A stretch of 64,000 nucleotides of DNA from Torreya grandis (taxonomy: Eukaryota > Streptophyta > Pinopsida > Cupressales > Taxaceae): positions 868,001 through 932,000 of the forward strand of contig JARHVA010001739.1 of assembly GCA_037957365.1 (NCBI GenBank), written 5' to 3'. Below are positions 46,555 through 60,500 of this stretch, piece after piece (position 1 is the stretch's first letter; each line of letters opens with the position of its first letter). The notes beneath the pieces are model-generated. The model did no database searches and was not told where the DNA came from. It was given only the letters and a program-made list of their open reading frames with translations. The position numbers and the translations under genes were made by a program.

Positions 46555-46815
46555 ATGAACCCAAATCTACATGCTTAGGTTAAAGAGGAAATTGATAGCA
46601 TGTTGCATGTTGGAGTTATTACTCCCATTGATGAATTTGAATGGGTTAGTCTAATGGTGATCAAGATCAATAAGGATAGTCGCATTCAAATTTATGTGGA
46701 TTACAGGGCACTCAACACTGTGTGTAATAGACCCTTTCCGAATGCCTTTCACCAAGGGAATTTGGAAGGTGTTATTGGGTGTAAGATCTACACCTTCCCT
46801 GATGGCTTTTTTGGC
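46555..46815 (+). pseudogene. Ty3/gypsy RT fragment, block B copy
   Basis: It is the counterpart of A 15821-16082, from MNPNLHA through WVSLMVIK and DYRALNTV to GCKIYTFPDGFFG, which is in one frame here where A has a frameshift. An in-frame stop follows MNPNLHA. Everything upstream of A 15580 is deleted in B. Confidence 0.75.
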
Positions 46816-49800
46816 TGTTGGTGGAAAAATGGGCACTTTTGGTATTTTTTGGTTTGTGAGTCACCTAATGTGAAGTGACACCAATTTGACAATAGTTAGA
46901 GAAATCACCGTAAAAATGGTGAATCTTCTATGATTTTGAGAGGGATAGTTCCCTCATATGATATGAATGATTTTTGAGATTTTGTGTAGTTTTCACATAA
47001 AAGTACAAAAAGGAAACAAAATATAAAATAAAAGAAGAAAAGGGGAGAAACCCACAACGAGATAAAATCAGGGAACCACCTAGATAACTCAAGATTAAAC
47101 AATAGAAAAAGAATTCCTTCCTATTAAATAAGAATGAACATAAGAGCAATGAGGGTTTTTGGAACACAAGGTATGCTTGGAAGCACTAAGTCTCCTCACA
47201 AACCTAATTACATACATTTTGTATGAAATTTCATTAAGCTCAAATATGTAAAAACTCGTAGTCATCAAAGAAACTCATCCATAGAGGCTCTCAACACAAA
47301 GTTTGGGAAACACCATTGTTGTACATAATCAAATAAATGTATAAATTTAATGGAGTCTTTGCTCACAAATAATAAATATGAATTCATAAACAGAAAGAAT
47401 TAAAATCTACAAAACCTAAAAGAATCTCATATGCTTGCGTGCATTTCATTACTCTGATCTGGAAATAACATGACTCCACACAAAGTTGTAGTGTGCTCTC
47501 TCCAAAAGCTTGAGGAAAAGAAGAATCTGTACAAAATCTGTATTTATTGCTTTTGTAACCTCCACCCTTTGGAAGTTTAAAAGTCATTTATTTGCCTATT
47601 TTTTATTTTCTTTTTATTTGGACAAATTCACAATATAAAATGAACTTTTCAATTTACATTTACACACAAATATTAATTCTAAAAAGAATAGTCATTTAAT
47701 GACTTTAATTAATACTAATTAATTATAAAATAATTAATCGCTTAATTAAGTCAATAAATTTTTTGTTGAACTCACTATATCAAATCAACAATTTACAACC
47801 TTTGGACTAGTCGAAAATGATGTCTTGTCTATTGCGCTATGGAGTCCCCTAAAATATTACAGAAAATAAGACAATACAAAAATAATGGGAAATGAATAAA
47901 ATAGTGTAGTGAAATTTGGACAGGAAAATTTCACTACAATAACTGGTCTAACTGTAAGACCACATTCTAGGGTGAAATGCAAAAGAACTCCAAAAAATGT
48001 CGGTGCCCTATGCCTCATCCACCCTGTAAATACATTCAAAAATTACAATCTTACCAACTACCAACCAGTTTATCTATCCCAATCATATGGGAATGAACAC
48101 GAGTTATCAGGGCAGATCATACCTGCTCAAACTTCCTAAAAATCTGCCATTATTTACCCCCCGACATGCTGAAAACAACCTATTGTGAAAATGAATCTCC
48201 AAATTATGTATAATTTCCATCACAAAAAGACAAATATACATAACCCAACTATTGCAATTTATTCACAAGTGACATAATATTCTCAGGGTTGATCACAAAT
48301 CTGGAATCTCTAGCACGTGTATAACTCCAACTTGACATGATAGAAAACCACTACAACTCGGCTGTGAATTCTCAATATACCATTTCAATCATATTTACTC
48401 CTATTGCTATCATGTTTTGTTTCTTATCCATCCGCTCTTTAGGATTCTTTGAATTTGTCAGAGGTGGAAAAGAGCAATTTATCATGGATCCACTCAGCTC
48501 CAATCCATAACTATCATATATGCTCACTGCACATTCAGAAAACTTATGTTATCATATATGTTGAACAAGTTCATTGGTTGCGGTTGTGTTTTAGAAATAA
48601 TCATCTCAAACATGTAATATGGCGCAAGCCTAAACTCCAATTTCCCCTCTTTATTCAGGTACCAAAGTTCATCCCACCGATGAAAAAACGCAGAGTTCAA
48701 TTCTGATATAAAAACCCAAAATGAATGATCTGAGAGTTCCACAAAATTCAAATTTGCATTTATCACCAAGATATTTGCACAGTTATCTAAGCTGAGTATC
48801 TCCAGTACGTAATCTCACTCCGACATATAGTCACTGTCAATTGGTCAAATCTATATTCATTTTTTAGGCAAGATGATACCCACCCTATCAATTCTATCAT
48901 GAAGCTTGATCAGAAAGTGTTCATTGTTTTATTTACGTTCTTGTGCACCTACAAGAAGCATGTGAAGAACTATTTGACCAAATGACTGAAGAACTTTGCA
49001 CAATTAGCTTAAACATAGGCATATTTCCCCTGGCACGGGTTGGAAAGACACTTGGCAAAGTCATGGAACTGAGTTTACACCTGTCAGCTACACTTTATCA
49101 CCTTGTTTGATAACTCCATCCAACAAATTTGCTTTGCACACAACGACTTGCACTTGTCAATCACACTTTGATTTTCTCCTTCATTTTCCAGAAGCCTGTG
49201 AACTGTTTGACAAAATGCTTCTAAGAATTGCCTTCAAACTTCCAGCTGTCAGCCTTCTCCACCTTATACTTGTCAAGTGTATTTGTTTTGGATTTATATG
49301 TAGCATGTGAACAATATGACAAAATGCCTCGATAGAATTTAAGCCCAACTTCTTGGTCACCTACCTAGGAGGAGGCTTGGCGAATTGGGCAAACATTTGT
49401 CAATGGAAATTATATTTGTGGAGACTGCTACGCACCATACAAAGGCACAAAAAATGTTTGATGAAATTTTGTGCCCAGGACATTTGCTAAAATCCTCTCA
49501 TGCCACTTGCGGGGGACGTGAATTATTTGACAAAATGACCAAATGAATCTTCCCCATTCAACCACGTTGAACTGTTTGAAAAAATGAGTCATAGATTTGA
49601 GCCCAATTGACTACCCTGTCATTGATTTTCAGTCCTTCGAACTAGTATGATCCAGTGGCATGTGAGCTTGCAGGGGTAGGGAGTATGCATTTTATCTCCT
49701 TTCCACTTGTCAATATCATTTCGATTACAAACATTGGTGTGGCAAGTGTTTGACAAAATGCTTCGAAGACATTCTGTGCCCAATTTGCTTTTATTTTTTG

Positions 49801-50012
49801 AGAGCAATATTGCTAGCTTAACACTTCAGATGTTACGTAGGTCCAAAACATGACTTGTAAACTACTCTCAATAGGTCAGTTGATCTTTATATATTTCCCA
49901 TTTTGAAATTATTTGAAAGAATCATAAGGGAACCATCATATATTTGCAGAGGAAAATATCCCATTTTTTTTATATATTTGATATTTTCATTGGTAGACAT
50001 GAGCAACATCCC

Positions 50013-50213
50013 TCATTTCAGGTCGTCCTCGTCATCCTTCAAAACAAAATCATCTCCATCATCTAACTTACGATCAAAATGGTTACTTCCATTCTCAATT
50101 TTAAGAGGCTTTATAGATGTATCTTTTTTATCTGTTAAGGAGATTTTGTTCTTAGCAAAATCTTTATCTTTCTTTCCTGCTTCACTTTTACTGACATTTT
50201 TTTTTATAACCAC
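50013..50213 (-). pseudogene. Acidic-protein fragment, block B copy
   Basis: It is open for 66 codons: VIKKNVSKSEAGKKDKDF, then KPLKIENGSNHFDRKLDDG, then DDEDDLK. The TGA found in A is absent here, so this copy better reflects the captured sequence. Parent gene not recognised. Confidence 0.5.
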
Positions 50214-50907
50214 TTAATTCTAATGGTACAACAGTACCCACTTAATAATTTGATAGCTACAAGGTTTGGATATTAAAGACATGCAATCCTTCGGATTTTA
50301 GACAAGAACTCTTTCTTACTCTGGAAACCAGGCCTTTTTTTTAGCCTTCTAACTGCTACTAGTGATCCATCAGGTAGGGTACCTCTATACATTCCACCCT
50401 TATTTTTATATCCTAAGAGTTTATTTTCTTCACTAAAACTTTTAGTGAGTGCCCTAAATTCATCACTAGTGTAAACTCTCCATGAAGGATGAACAAGAGT
50501 AGTAGAAGGGTTGGACATTTTCCTGGATCCTTTGCACCTTTTGCTTCATTTACAAGCCAGAAGCCAAATCACCACAACATGTGTAGTAAAAGGGATCAAC
50601 CCACTTACAAATGTAAGGATGACAATGTACTCCTTATGAACAGGTCTGAGTTCACATTGAGACAAGAAAAAATTGAATAGTGGATGGGACAATGGTGACC
50701 CAAGAAAAACAAAGTTGTTTCAAATAGATAGATAATCACTCCATTTCCAGCCAAAACGTTTTTTAGAGTTAACAATACGGCCTCCAACCTAGCATCTAGT
50801 ACTAACATTTTTGTAAAGAGCTCGCACATGTTGAAATTCTTGGATAGATGCAAACATGGAAACGGGAACATGCAAAAAAACATGCTGCTCACTTTTCTTA
50901 GAGCCAA
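50214..50907 (-). pseudogene. Receptor-like kinase fragment, block B copy
   Basis: The kinase N-lobe part (50273-50518) matches A with GGMYRGTLPDGSLVAVRRLK. Upstream, a deletion of about 110 bp removes the extracellular Cys-pair segment present in A at 19879-19990 and shifts the frame. The 5' frame starts further upstream than in A and contains a Phe-rich stretch of uncertain origin. Confidence 0.6.
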
Positions 50908-52932
50908 GATCCCAACAAATCAAACCAAATAGCAATGAGATGGAAACTGTGAAGAAAAAGTGCACTACTGTGTATTGAAGAAAAAGCCAACATCTTACAC
51001 AATAGTCTCCCTTTCTGCATAATTTTGGCTTGTGTTGTTTTCCCTTTTATTTTGTTGTGTGTGTGTCCAATAAAATTTAGCTTGTTAATTATGGTGTTTT
51101 ACCTTCTCCCAATGCTTGTCTCTTGAACCTGCATGGTGTTCAGGGGTTTGTGGTCTTTGATGGATGATTTATTGTTTTGAAGACTTTGAGTTTTGAAGGG
51201 AAAACTTATTCCCTTATATACAACTATTTACAATGGAATGGAAAACAAAACAGGATTAAACAAAACCATTTATCGATTGAGCAAAGTATGAACCTTGCGG
51301 GACAAAATTTGATGATATGAAGACATCACGTGCAAAGACAAGAGTAATGATAACAATGTGTTTTTAATTGCATCAATGAGGAATACATGAGACATGGGAG
51401 GAAGACAAGCATTGCTTCAGACACTTGGCTTTGCACAACTCAAATGTAGAAATTATTTTCATTTTGTTCATGAAGGAAGGGGATTTGCGTTGATTTCAAA
51501 CTTGAAATATGAACAATGTGAGACATACCTCCAACACCTTCATCTCTTGGTTTCTCTTGTGATTTTTCAACCATGAGTGGTTGGACTGAATCTCCCATAG
51601 GCACCTCCACATGTGAGTTAGAGACTAAAACCTATTGGCATTCCAAATGGCTAGAAATTTCTTGCAAATTGCTTTTTGTTTCCTCTTCAAACCTTGTTAT
51701 GTGCTCATGTTCAACCTCATGGCATGATTTCTCTTCATGAATATGAATCCCCCCATCTTTGTAACTTATCTCATGCTCTTGAAAGGTGGCTAAATTTTAT
51801 TTTTCTGTATATTCTTCTGCTTCAACTAAATTTTGGCATGGGCGAATTTCTTTTTTTTTTTCCTTATATGGGTCCATAGAAGTCTTTCAAAAACTAAACT
51901 CTTGGTTTGTCATCAACAATCTCTCGGATAGGATCTTCTTTGAAAGCTGCTATGAAAATAAAGACAATGTTTATTATATCATCATCTACATAAACCTAAT
52001 CAACCCCTAATTCGGGATAATTTGAAACATTTATCTCTTTTACTTTTTCTTACTTTTAGCACACAATGTTTCCAAAGTGTGCATATTATTTTTTCACATG
52101 AAACTTCATACTTGTAACCAAGATGAGACCATGAGCAGCAATAGGAAAGGCTAAATATTATAAGCATGGGCTAAGTTCCATCATTTCTAGGAATCTTTTC
52201 AATCGATCATCAATCTTCTCTTTCAAGGGGAAGATTTTCTTCAAATTTTAGGAGTCAAAAGACACTTTTTCGATCTCCAACAGAGTCGCCAAAAACTATT
52301 GGTAAAAAAATGGGCACTTTTGGTATTTCATGGTTTGTGACTCGCCCAGTGTGAAGTGACACCAATTCACCAACAGTTGGAGAAATCACCATATGAATGG
52401 TGAATCTTCTTTGATTTTGAGAGGGTCAGATCCCACGTATAATATAAATGATCTGGAGGTTTTGGTGTAATTTTTACTCAAAAGTACAAAAGGAAACAAA
52501 ATATAAAATAAAAAGAGAAAAGGGGACAAACCCAAAGTGGGATAAAAGTAGAGAACCACTACGATAACTCAAGATTAAACAATAGAAATAGAACTCCTTC
52601 ATATCACACAAGAATGTACATAGGAGTAGCGTCAGTTTTGGGAACACAAGACATGCTTGGAATCACAAAGTCTCCTCACAAGCTTGATTACATAAATTTT
52701 ATATGAAATTTCATTGAGATCAAACAAGTAGAAACTCGTGGACATCAAGGAAGCTCATCCATGGAGGCTCTCAACACAAAGTTTAGGAAACACCATTGTT
52801 TCACATAACCAAATAAATACAGAAATTTAATTGAGTTTTTGCTCTTAAATAAGAAATTTGAATTCATAAACAAAGAGAATTAAAATCTACAAAACCACAA
52901 AAGAGCCTCACCTATTTTCTTACATTTCATTG

Positions 52933-52937
52933 TTACA
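52933..52937. other. Second block B deletion junction
   Basis: Sequence equivalent to A 22270 (inside the Tat-like 5' LTR) passes directly into A 31870 (inside the extra ORF) at TGTTA/CAAG, with at most 1-2 bases of shared sequence. About 9.6 kb, including the whole Copia element and the Ty3 integrase, is missing. Confidence 0.8.
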
Positions 52938-53180
52938 AGTTTGCTTGGGAGGAAATTTTGTTATTGTTGGTATTTTATGAGATTGGCATCCTAGATTATT
53001 TCGATAAGGAAATGAAGTGGGTTTACCCAACATAGCATAAGTCCCCTGTCGAAAGGTTCAAATAATTCACATGCCCAAACACCATCACACCCTCCTAAAA
53101 AGCAAACATGAAGGGTTGGTTTGATGTCATGAAGGAGGCATTTGGGAATGAATGGCATGTACCAAAGGAGTTTCTTATGT
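52936..53180 (+). pseudogene. C-terminal remnant of the extra retroelement ORF
   Basis: It encodes YKFAWEEILLLLVFYEIGI and DYFDKEMKWVYP as in A 31868-32115, with the same stop after the SPVERFK phrase. The N-terminal part is deleted. Confidence 0.5.
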
Positions 53181-56100
53181 ATAATATTATTTATACATTA
53201 TTTTCTAAAATAATTTTTAAATTATAATATTATATATAAAATAATATAGAATATATAAATATTAATTTTTTATTTTTTTTTCACATTAAAATTGTGTTGA
53301 TTCATTTTGTAAAATTGAAAGGTAAGTTTAAAATAGGTCAACCTAATAAACGATGGAATTAAAGATGTGCAGTCGCATCGATCATACGCTGTTAAAATTG
53401 ATATAAAATTTTAAGAAAAACGAGAGAAAAACAAATAAAAAAATTGATGCTTTGATCCAAATCATAGCGAAAATCATATTATCGTAGTTGTTGAATGGAT
53501 AATGTAGGCACTTTGCTATTCTTATAAGCATTCAACCCCACAAGTTTCGATTCTTACTTGAGCCACTGGACACGTGGTAGGTTTTTTTCAATATTTTTAA
53601 TGAACTCTAATTGAAGTTCATGAACTTCCTTATCATTGAAGATAAACACCAGCAACAAATCAACAAAACAAGGAAACCATCAGCTCACACATTACAAAAT
53701 TGTGTCAACACCGGTTTGGTAAGCAATTAAATTAGTTTTATTTTTAAGATGCACCCACAACGTTCCTATTAGTCCGGAAGGGTGACTAATAGCTTTCATT
53801 TCATTGTGCTTTAACTTTCTATCATCCCATTCCTGTCAGGAAATCAAAATGTCCTGTTTTGTGGGCTAGAAAATATGTAGGGACTTTGTAAAGATAAGGT
53901 CCCCCAAAAAAATTAACCGATAAAATATAATAATGTTATTTGTTATATGATAATTGGTTCAGAGCTTATTATGTTATTTCTGTCCTTACTTGTTTCAAGG
54001 GGCTGGCTGCATCCGCCATTTTTACAACAGGGCATAGTCATGATGCTTATATTGTCAGTGATAGCCAGCTGTGCGGTGGTTGGGCAGTTTTACTGTGTAA
54101 GAACTGATTTATTGTGCCTTTTTCGAGAGGCTAATTTTTTAAAATAGGAATGATACTTTTTTTTATTACACTGGCATTGCAAAAATGCTAAGGTCTTGTT
54201 TGTACAACGCTTTAATGGACTGGAAATGAATCTGATCAGAAAAACCTTCTATGTTAGGATTTTTTCAGTACATGCAGCGTATGATTTAAAGCACCCTGTC
54301 ATTTTATACAAGGTTTCTTGTTGCCTCAGGTTAGGGATTTTTCTGAAGTTTTGATTAATCTCAATGTTCACTGTGATCCAAAACATCACCCTATAGCAAA
54401 AATTGCCCTGGATCATTTATATGGTTCATTTGGAGGTAGTAAAAATGTCTTATTGTTTTTTGGATCTATGTATTTTTAAAATTTTCAATACTCTTTTTTA
54501 ATCAGGATAAAATGTCAGCTGGTCCAAAGACAAGTCTATCAACAACAAGCTGTGTAGCATGCACTGATTCTTAACATGCAAGATTTTTCTGTTTTCTGCT
54601 TCATATGTAGAGAGAGAGAGGGGGGGGCGGCGGCGTTGTGTGCATGGAGAGAAGCCATTATGAGCCACATGCAATTTATGTATAAAGGGAAAATTTTAGA
54701 TGTCACATTGTCAAGGCATCGAAGGCATGTTTTATTTTGCAAGGTTGGCATACTTGTTTGTCTGATGCCTACATTGAAACATATTTTTTTAATGATTATT
54801 TGCGAGCCTTCTTGATATATCACATCAAGCATTTTCTGTGCAAAACATCTATTTAGCTGTGGGGAATGAACTTATTAACCCCATTTCCAATGAAACAGTT
54901 TTTTTTAATATTATGGCAGTTAACTGCAACTATGCTTGACATTACGTACATGATGGGTGCAAATGGATTCTAGATGCATTTAAGGGCTGAAGGGTTTTTA
55001 TTTTATTTATTTTTTTCCTGGGGTTGATGTTGTTAAAACTCCCAAGGTTATTTTTATAGAATTACAGACTGTGGAGCTGGAAGCTTGCAGTCTTTGAATA
55101 TTTTTTATGTGTGGTTGTATCTCAGGGCTCATTGTAAAATGCCCTAAAGAAGAAAAAGTGATTTGCAGAAGAGAATAAGGGCCTTCGTGGGGAATGCAAA
55201 GAGCTCTTGAATGGGCCATGGATCATTTAATTTCACCGCAGGTTAGTGCATTTAAGGATTATATCTGAGATGGTGAAGAATATTAGAATGAATCATTAAA
55301 GAATATCTACAAGCAATCCATTTACGTTTTTAAAAAAACTTAAAATTATTTTAAGGTAGCAACTTGTATTGGCAATAAATAATTTCACGATTAGTTATAA
55401 ATATATAGTTTGGGATTACAGATAACTATCTCAATTAGTATCATTTTTAATTGGGCTATATGCTCTGGAATAATTTTTTAATTTTTTGATGAAAAGATCA
55501 AAGAGTATATCCCTGCTTTAACATAATCTAGTTTTGTATGCATTCAAAAAGGAATAGTCTCTCATGTTTTTCTTCCCATGCAATATATATCATCCATACT
55601 TGGTTGTTCATAATTACATTTATTCAATTTACATGAGATCAATCATTAACACGCATACAATTAAACATCAAGATGCTCACTTGTCAAATTCATGACATTG
55701 CTCTCATAATTGGAACCACATTAGTCAAGTATATTTGTATATACTTATAATGACAAAGGCATAAGTATTCACCAATGAGAACCTTAAGATTCCACTGTGT
55801 TTTGTAGACCTAAGTCCATGCAATTCCATGTTTCACCAAAATTACTTCTTGAGCAAAGAACGGAACTTTTAATCCCTCTGAACATACCTATAATTCTATA
55901 AAACCATGATTATATTGAATGCATCAAACTTAAAAAAAGTTCTTTATGCAAATATAAAATCCTCAATGATTGATGATAAACTAGGTAATGCAATCCTTAT
56001 GTTTTTAGAGTTTCAACCACTTAAGACATACTGAATTTTTTTAGATGTTGCATTGTTTTGTTGGGCTTGTTTTTGCACTCAAGGTTAGCCATTTTAATTT

Positions 56101-57181
56101 GTCCCTTTGACCCGCTTGATTTGAAATTATTTATTTATTTCTTTCTTTCAACAACAAAATCGACTAGTATTTACTTTATCCAAAAATTAAAGATCTATGT
56201 ATTGTTAAAATAGAACTTTTAAATTTTGCACAACCCATTAAAACATAACCCCTTTTTGTGTGGTAAACTTAAGTGGTGTTCGATTATGTGGGTGTTCATG
56301 TGTCAAGCAAAAACATAAGTGGATATTCATGTGTTGAACAAAAATTTATGTGGGTTTTCATTTTCTGAGTAGTGTCAATCTTGTGATTGGGCAATATAAT
56401 CAATATTGGTTTTGTCCAATCTATAAAATCATATTGTTATCAGTATAATATTTATATGTCTCAGTCTGCTTTATTGTTACAATCTTGTACGTGTAAACCA
56501 ACTTTCTCTTTCACTGAAACCCCTCATTTTCGATCTTGTAATAAGAATCTATGCTTTACTAACCCACAATCAATTTCCCTTGTCTTGAAAACAATTAGAA
56601 GAAGTTTCCAAAGAAGGAATTTAATAGTTTATCAATCAAGCTTGTCAATGTCAAACGCAGTTGTAGTAATATGGAAAACATAGAGGATTCTTTGAAGGCA
56701 CTGCTTGGTACAACAATGAGGGAATGCTCTATTTGCTTAATTTCTTGTGGGAGTGTTTATCGATTGGATCTATAATTTCCATTATTTTATTTGTTTCTGA
56801 TTTTTTTTTGTTTCATGAACGAAGCAAAATTGGTAATTGTAGCAGCGTAGTCGAGAGCATAGAACCACTGAAAACAGAGCCATAAAATATGAGCGCATAA
56901 AACAAGTGAAAACAACAATTCTAATGATTATGTATATATTACATTTTACTGATATAAAATAACTAAAAACAACAATTCTAATGATTATATATACATTTTA
57001 TTTTGCTACCACAATTATGTATTAACTTGATAATTAAACATGTTATTGACTATCCCCAAAACTACTTATCGCTTCTCCCATATGAACTTGGTGCTATGCA
57101 CCCTTGTCCATATTATACCATCACTTAAATAGAGACATGTCTATGTCCATTGGAGTTGGTTTGATTTAGGTGGAAATAACG
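53181..57181. other. Block B equivalent of A 32121-39498, no gene called
   Basis: It is collinear with A except for the missing Copia insertion. It holds the possible orphan exon at 54330-54435 and a GGGGCGGCGGCG-type tract near 54620. No reading frame stands out. Confidence 0.5.
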
Positions 57182-57186
57182 TAAGA
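57180..57186. other. Deletion junction that removed the block B kinase
   Basis: The sequence runs from the kinase 3' flank (equivalent of A 39498) straight into its upstream region (equivalent of 41331) across a shared TAA. About 1.83 kb is lost, covering the entire kinase frame and TATA box. Confidence 0.85.
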
Positions 57187-57537
57187 AAAATCAGGGGCTT
57201 CATATTCCAAGGCCTTCCATAGACACGGCTCGCCTTCTTCACAGGGGGTTAAAAACGGGTGAGCGAGAGCAACAAAGATTGGAATGCGGCGGTCCACCTC
57301 TTCTTGTAGTTTACGGCTCCCGTGTTATACTTCGACGGTGGTAACGCGCCCAAAGAAGGTCTCCCGTGTTAAGAGTAGTATACGTCGAAAGTGTTAAAGC
57401 GTCGACATTGCACTGGGTTGCTGCCAAGTTAGCGTTTATGCAGATGATGACGTGGACAATTTGCAGGGAAGAGATGACTCATTTTCACTTGTCACGTTAC
57501 GTCATGGGGAGTTAGTTTTGTATTCATTGATGGTAGT
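57187..57537 (-). promoter_or_regulatory. Orphaned distal MAPKKK promoter relic
   Basis: It matches the sequence upstream of the TATA box at 132-588 in A and 41341-41685 in B, with a single 67-bp unit. With gene and core promoter gone it has no visible target. Confidence 0.7.
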
Positions 57538-60500
57538 TGTCACGGGGCCAGTTCTTCAGAGTTGGCCGACAGTTTGGCACCGCTTGTCCTACTCTGAATC
57601 TTTCATTGCGACGGCAGTCTACAAGAACTACGGACTACGTTTTTAGTGTTTCTTTGCACAAGTACACTCACAAATACAGTGGACAACAATTTGTATAAAA
57701 CAAGGATTAGCAGCGGAAATAAAATCACACACTTGCAAAAATCGGGAAATCGACTCAACACACATGAGCATTCACACAATACAAGAAAACTGGGAGTAAG
57801 TGTATTTTATTAACTCTTTAGGGGCAATCCGGTCCAAATTACAATAAATGGGCCAACTGGCCAACATACACAACAAACACTGAGTTGGGCTTAGCAGATA
57901 ATGCTCAAAACCACTCAAATGATTACAATAAACAATTCCCTCCCAAGGTCTGATTACTCTCTGCCTAGGACAACCCAACCCTTGCTTCACGAACTCTGAG
58001 ACCAATAGAACTGCTCACAAACACCCACACAACGCTTGCACAGACACGTGCCCACGGTCCACATAAACTTGGGACTGACACCCCAGCTTCACAATGATTC
58101 ACTTTTCACCACTTTGACAGTTCAGACTTGCATTCACCCAAATCATTGTGCAAAGAAATTTAACTATTTGCTTGATCAAGGCAGACCAAACTCGTGAATG
58201 TAGTTAGGGATGTTGAAGCAACACATCCCTCATAGACTCCCCCACTTAAAAATCGACGACGTCCTCGATGTCGGCACGATTCCATTGGCAGGAACTCATG
58301 AGGCAATCTTCTATTCAGACTCAACCTAGAGCCAAAAGATTAACATGTCCCTTCTTCAAACCCAATCCAAGCCAAGAGGCCAACACGTCCCCTCTCCAGG
58401 CTCTATCCAAAATTCCAGAATCAAGAGACCACCACGTCCCCTTTTCAGACCCAAAGCTAAGAGATAAATGCATCCCCTTTTCAATCTCCATTAAGAGTCA
58501 AGAGGTTAACACACCTCCTTTTCAAACCCAAAGCCATGAGATAAACACATCCCCTATTCAAGGTCCATCCAGAGTTAAGAGACCAAGGCCAAACTCCATG
58601 ACCGTAACTTTGAGGGCTTCCAACTGCTCCCAGCTTGCTAAAAACCTCCCATTCCAACACCACTAGAAACTCCCTCCGCTTTAGATTTCCAAGTAACCCA
58701 CTGTGTTCACCCCAACAAACTGTTCTAACTACCGCTTTGATTTTTCCCATCACACACACATAAGGGCGCTTAGGTGGGAACCATCGCTGGTTCGACTTCA
58801 TCAGTGACTAAGGAATCCGACTGGTTACAAAACTGAGAACAAATTGAATCTCTTGCAACTTTCGCACGTAGACAAAGCTTGCCTACATAAGTTACACCAA
58901 ACCAATGCATCTTCACAAGATCACCCGGATCTTGCCAACTCCCAAACTTGGGGTGGAGGAAAACGGCCCCTGATGACCCACCTCTTCAAGACTCTACAAA
59001 CCCAGCAAGGCCTAAGTGACCCCATTGAACTTACCCCCAAAAATAGTACGGAAACTCCAAAACAAGAGAATAACAGGCAAAGACAACTCTTCAGATCACC
59101 ACACCCCATGCCCAATAATAGGAACAGATAGCTTCCCAAGAACTCTCCTCGAGAACCAACGCGATGCACATGATCAATTATCTTGTTTGTGACACAACAA
59201 GATGATGTTTCCTTGAGCATACTCCATGGTTGTGAAGAACCCACCTCACATCAACGGGAAAAAGGAACATATTGCTCCTTCAACATCCCAACCGCCAATA
59301 AGCAATACAAGATACGCTGACTCCTTACCAATTCTTGCACTCTTCTACACACTCAACCCAACACACCTTTCATCTGCCCAATCCCACTCCTCTGCACAAT
59401 CTTCACCATGCACATCTGCAACAGATCTGACACAAAAGAACTCCAAGATGGGAAAAATTGTCACCTTACCCAACTTGGGTAAACCCTGTCTCAGCACAAA
59501 CACAGATGGCTTGTTACTACTCTAAGCCTACTTGAACCCTCGGAGGTCTGGAGGCAAAGTTTCCAAGGCTAAACTGGTTGACTTCCAATTGTAGGACACC
59601 CGAGTCCACGAGCACCCCTTCCACAATAATCAACCCCAGCAAGTTACAATGACCACTTCCGAACCCAAGCTTCACCTAGCATTGAGCTTCCCTGAGCACA
59701 CACATAGTAAGCTCAAAATGTTCATCTAGATCCTCCTTCTGAACTGCAAACACCCCTTACCGCTTAAGACAATCTTGATTGTAGTGACTCCCACCACAGA
59801 TCCAACACTTCAAACGAAACTACTTCCCTCTTGTCTCTCCAACTAGTGACTTCTTCTTGCCACCCATGGAAGTGCTCCAAGACTTATAAGATCCCTCTGA
59901 CGACTCCGAAGTAGCCTTCCTTCCCTGGTCACCCGCTGGCTTCCCTGAATACATACTCAACCCCTTACCAATGCCTCCTCACATGGATGCGCAAGGGCCC
60001 AAGGTGTCTCTGGATGAATAACCCTCTCTACAATCCAAGAGGTGGTTTGATATAGCAATTGCTTCACTAACATCAGACACTTTATGGTGACGGAGCTCCC
60101 TCAGAGCCCATGACTGAAGACCATGAGTAAATTGAAACAACTTATCCACCTCTGACATGTCAGTGGCCTCCAACAAAAAGCTTTGGAAAGAATTGATATA
60201 CTCTCCCATCTCCCCCACTTGCTTCAACTGACTCAACTTGGTCCTAGCCAACCATGTTGCATTCCCAGGTCAATACTGAACCCCAAGGGCTTCCTTCAGA
60301 TCCTCCCAAGAGTCTAACATCTGTGTAGAACTCCTTGATGCAATGTCATTAGCCAAGGTTCTATACCAAACCTTTGTCATACCCGTGAGGTACCTAGCTG
60401 TAGCACGCACCTCCTGTGCCCCTGACATACCCCCTAACCGTACCAAGAACTCCTCCATGTCCCAGAAGAAACTTTCTAGAAGATGGTCATCTCGCTCACC

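Larger units (their letters stand above)
46816..52935 (-). mobile_element. Tat-like element with gene fragments, block B copy
   Basis: 3' LTR at 46816 to about 48156, purine tract at 48157-48162, primer site at 52275-52291. The 5' LTR starts at 52297 but is cut at 52935 by the second block B deletion. The interior matches A, including PPR-like motifs at about 48950-49790. B retains the ~50 bp in the 3' LTR that A lost. Confidence 0.65.
41184..57181. repeat. Segmental duplication block B (shortened copy)
   Basis: B follows A collinearly in three pieces: 41184-46303 matches A 1-5192, 46314-52935 matches A 15580-22270, and 52936-57181 matches A 31870-39498. The intervening A segments of 10.4 and 9.6 kb are absent. 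The Copia insertion of A is also missing, and its target site is uninterrupted near 54873-54890. B ends where the MAPKKK 3' flank should begin, so the kinase expected at its right end is gone. Confidence 0.9.

Noticed and set aside
41184..57181. Idea that the missing segments in B are insertions in A
   Set aside because: The breakpoints fall inside unrelated elements, have no target duplications or element ends, and C retains part of the sequence B lacks, so deletion in B is simpler.
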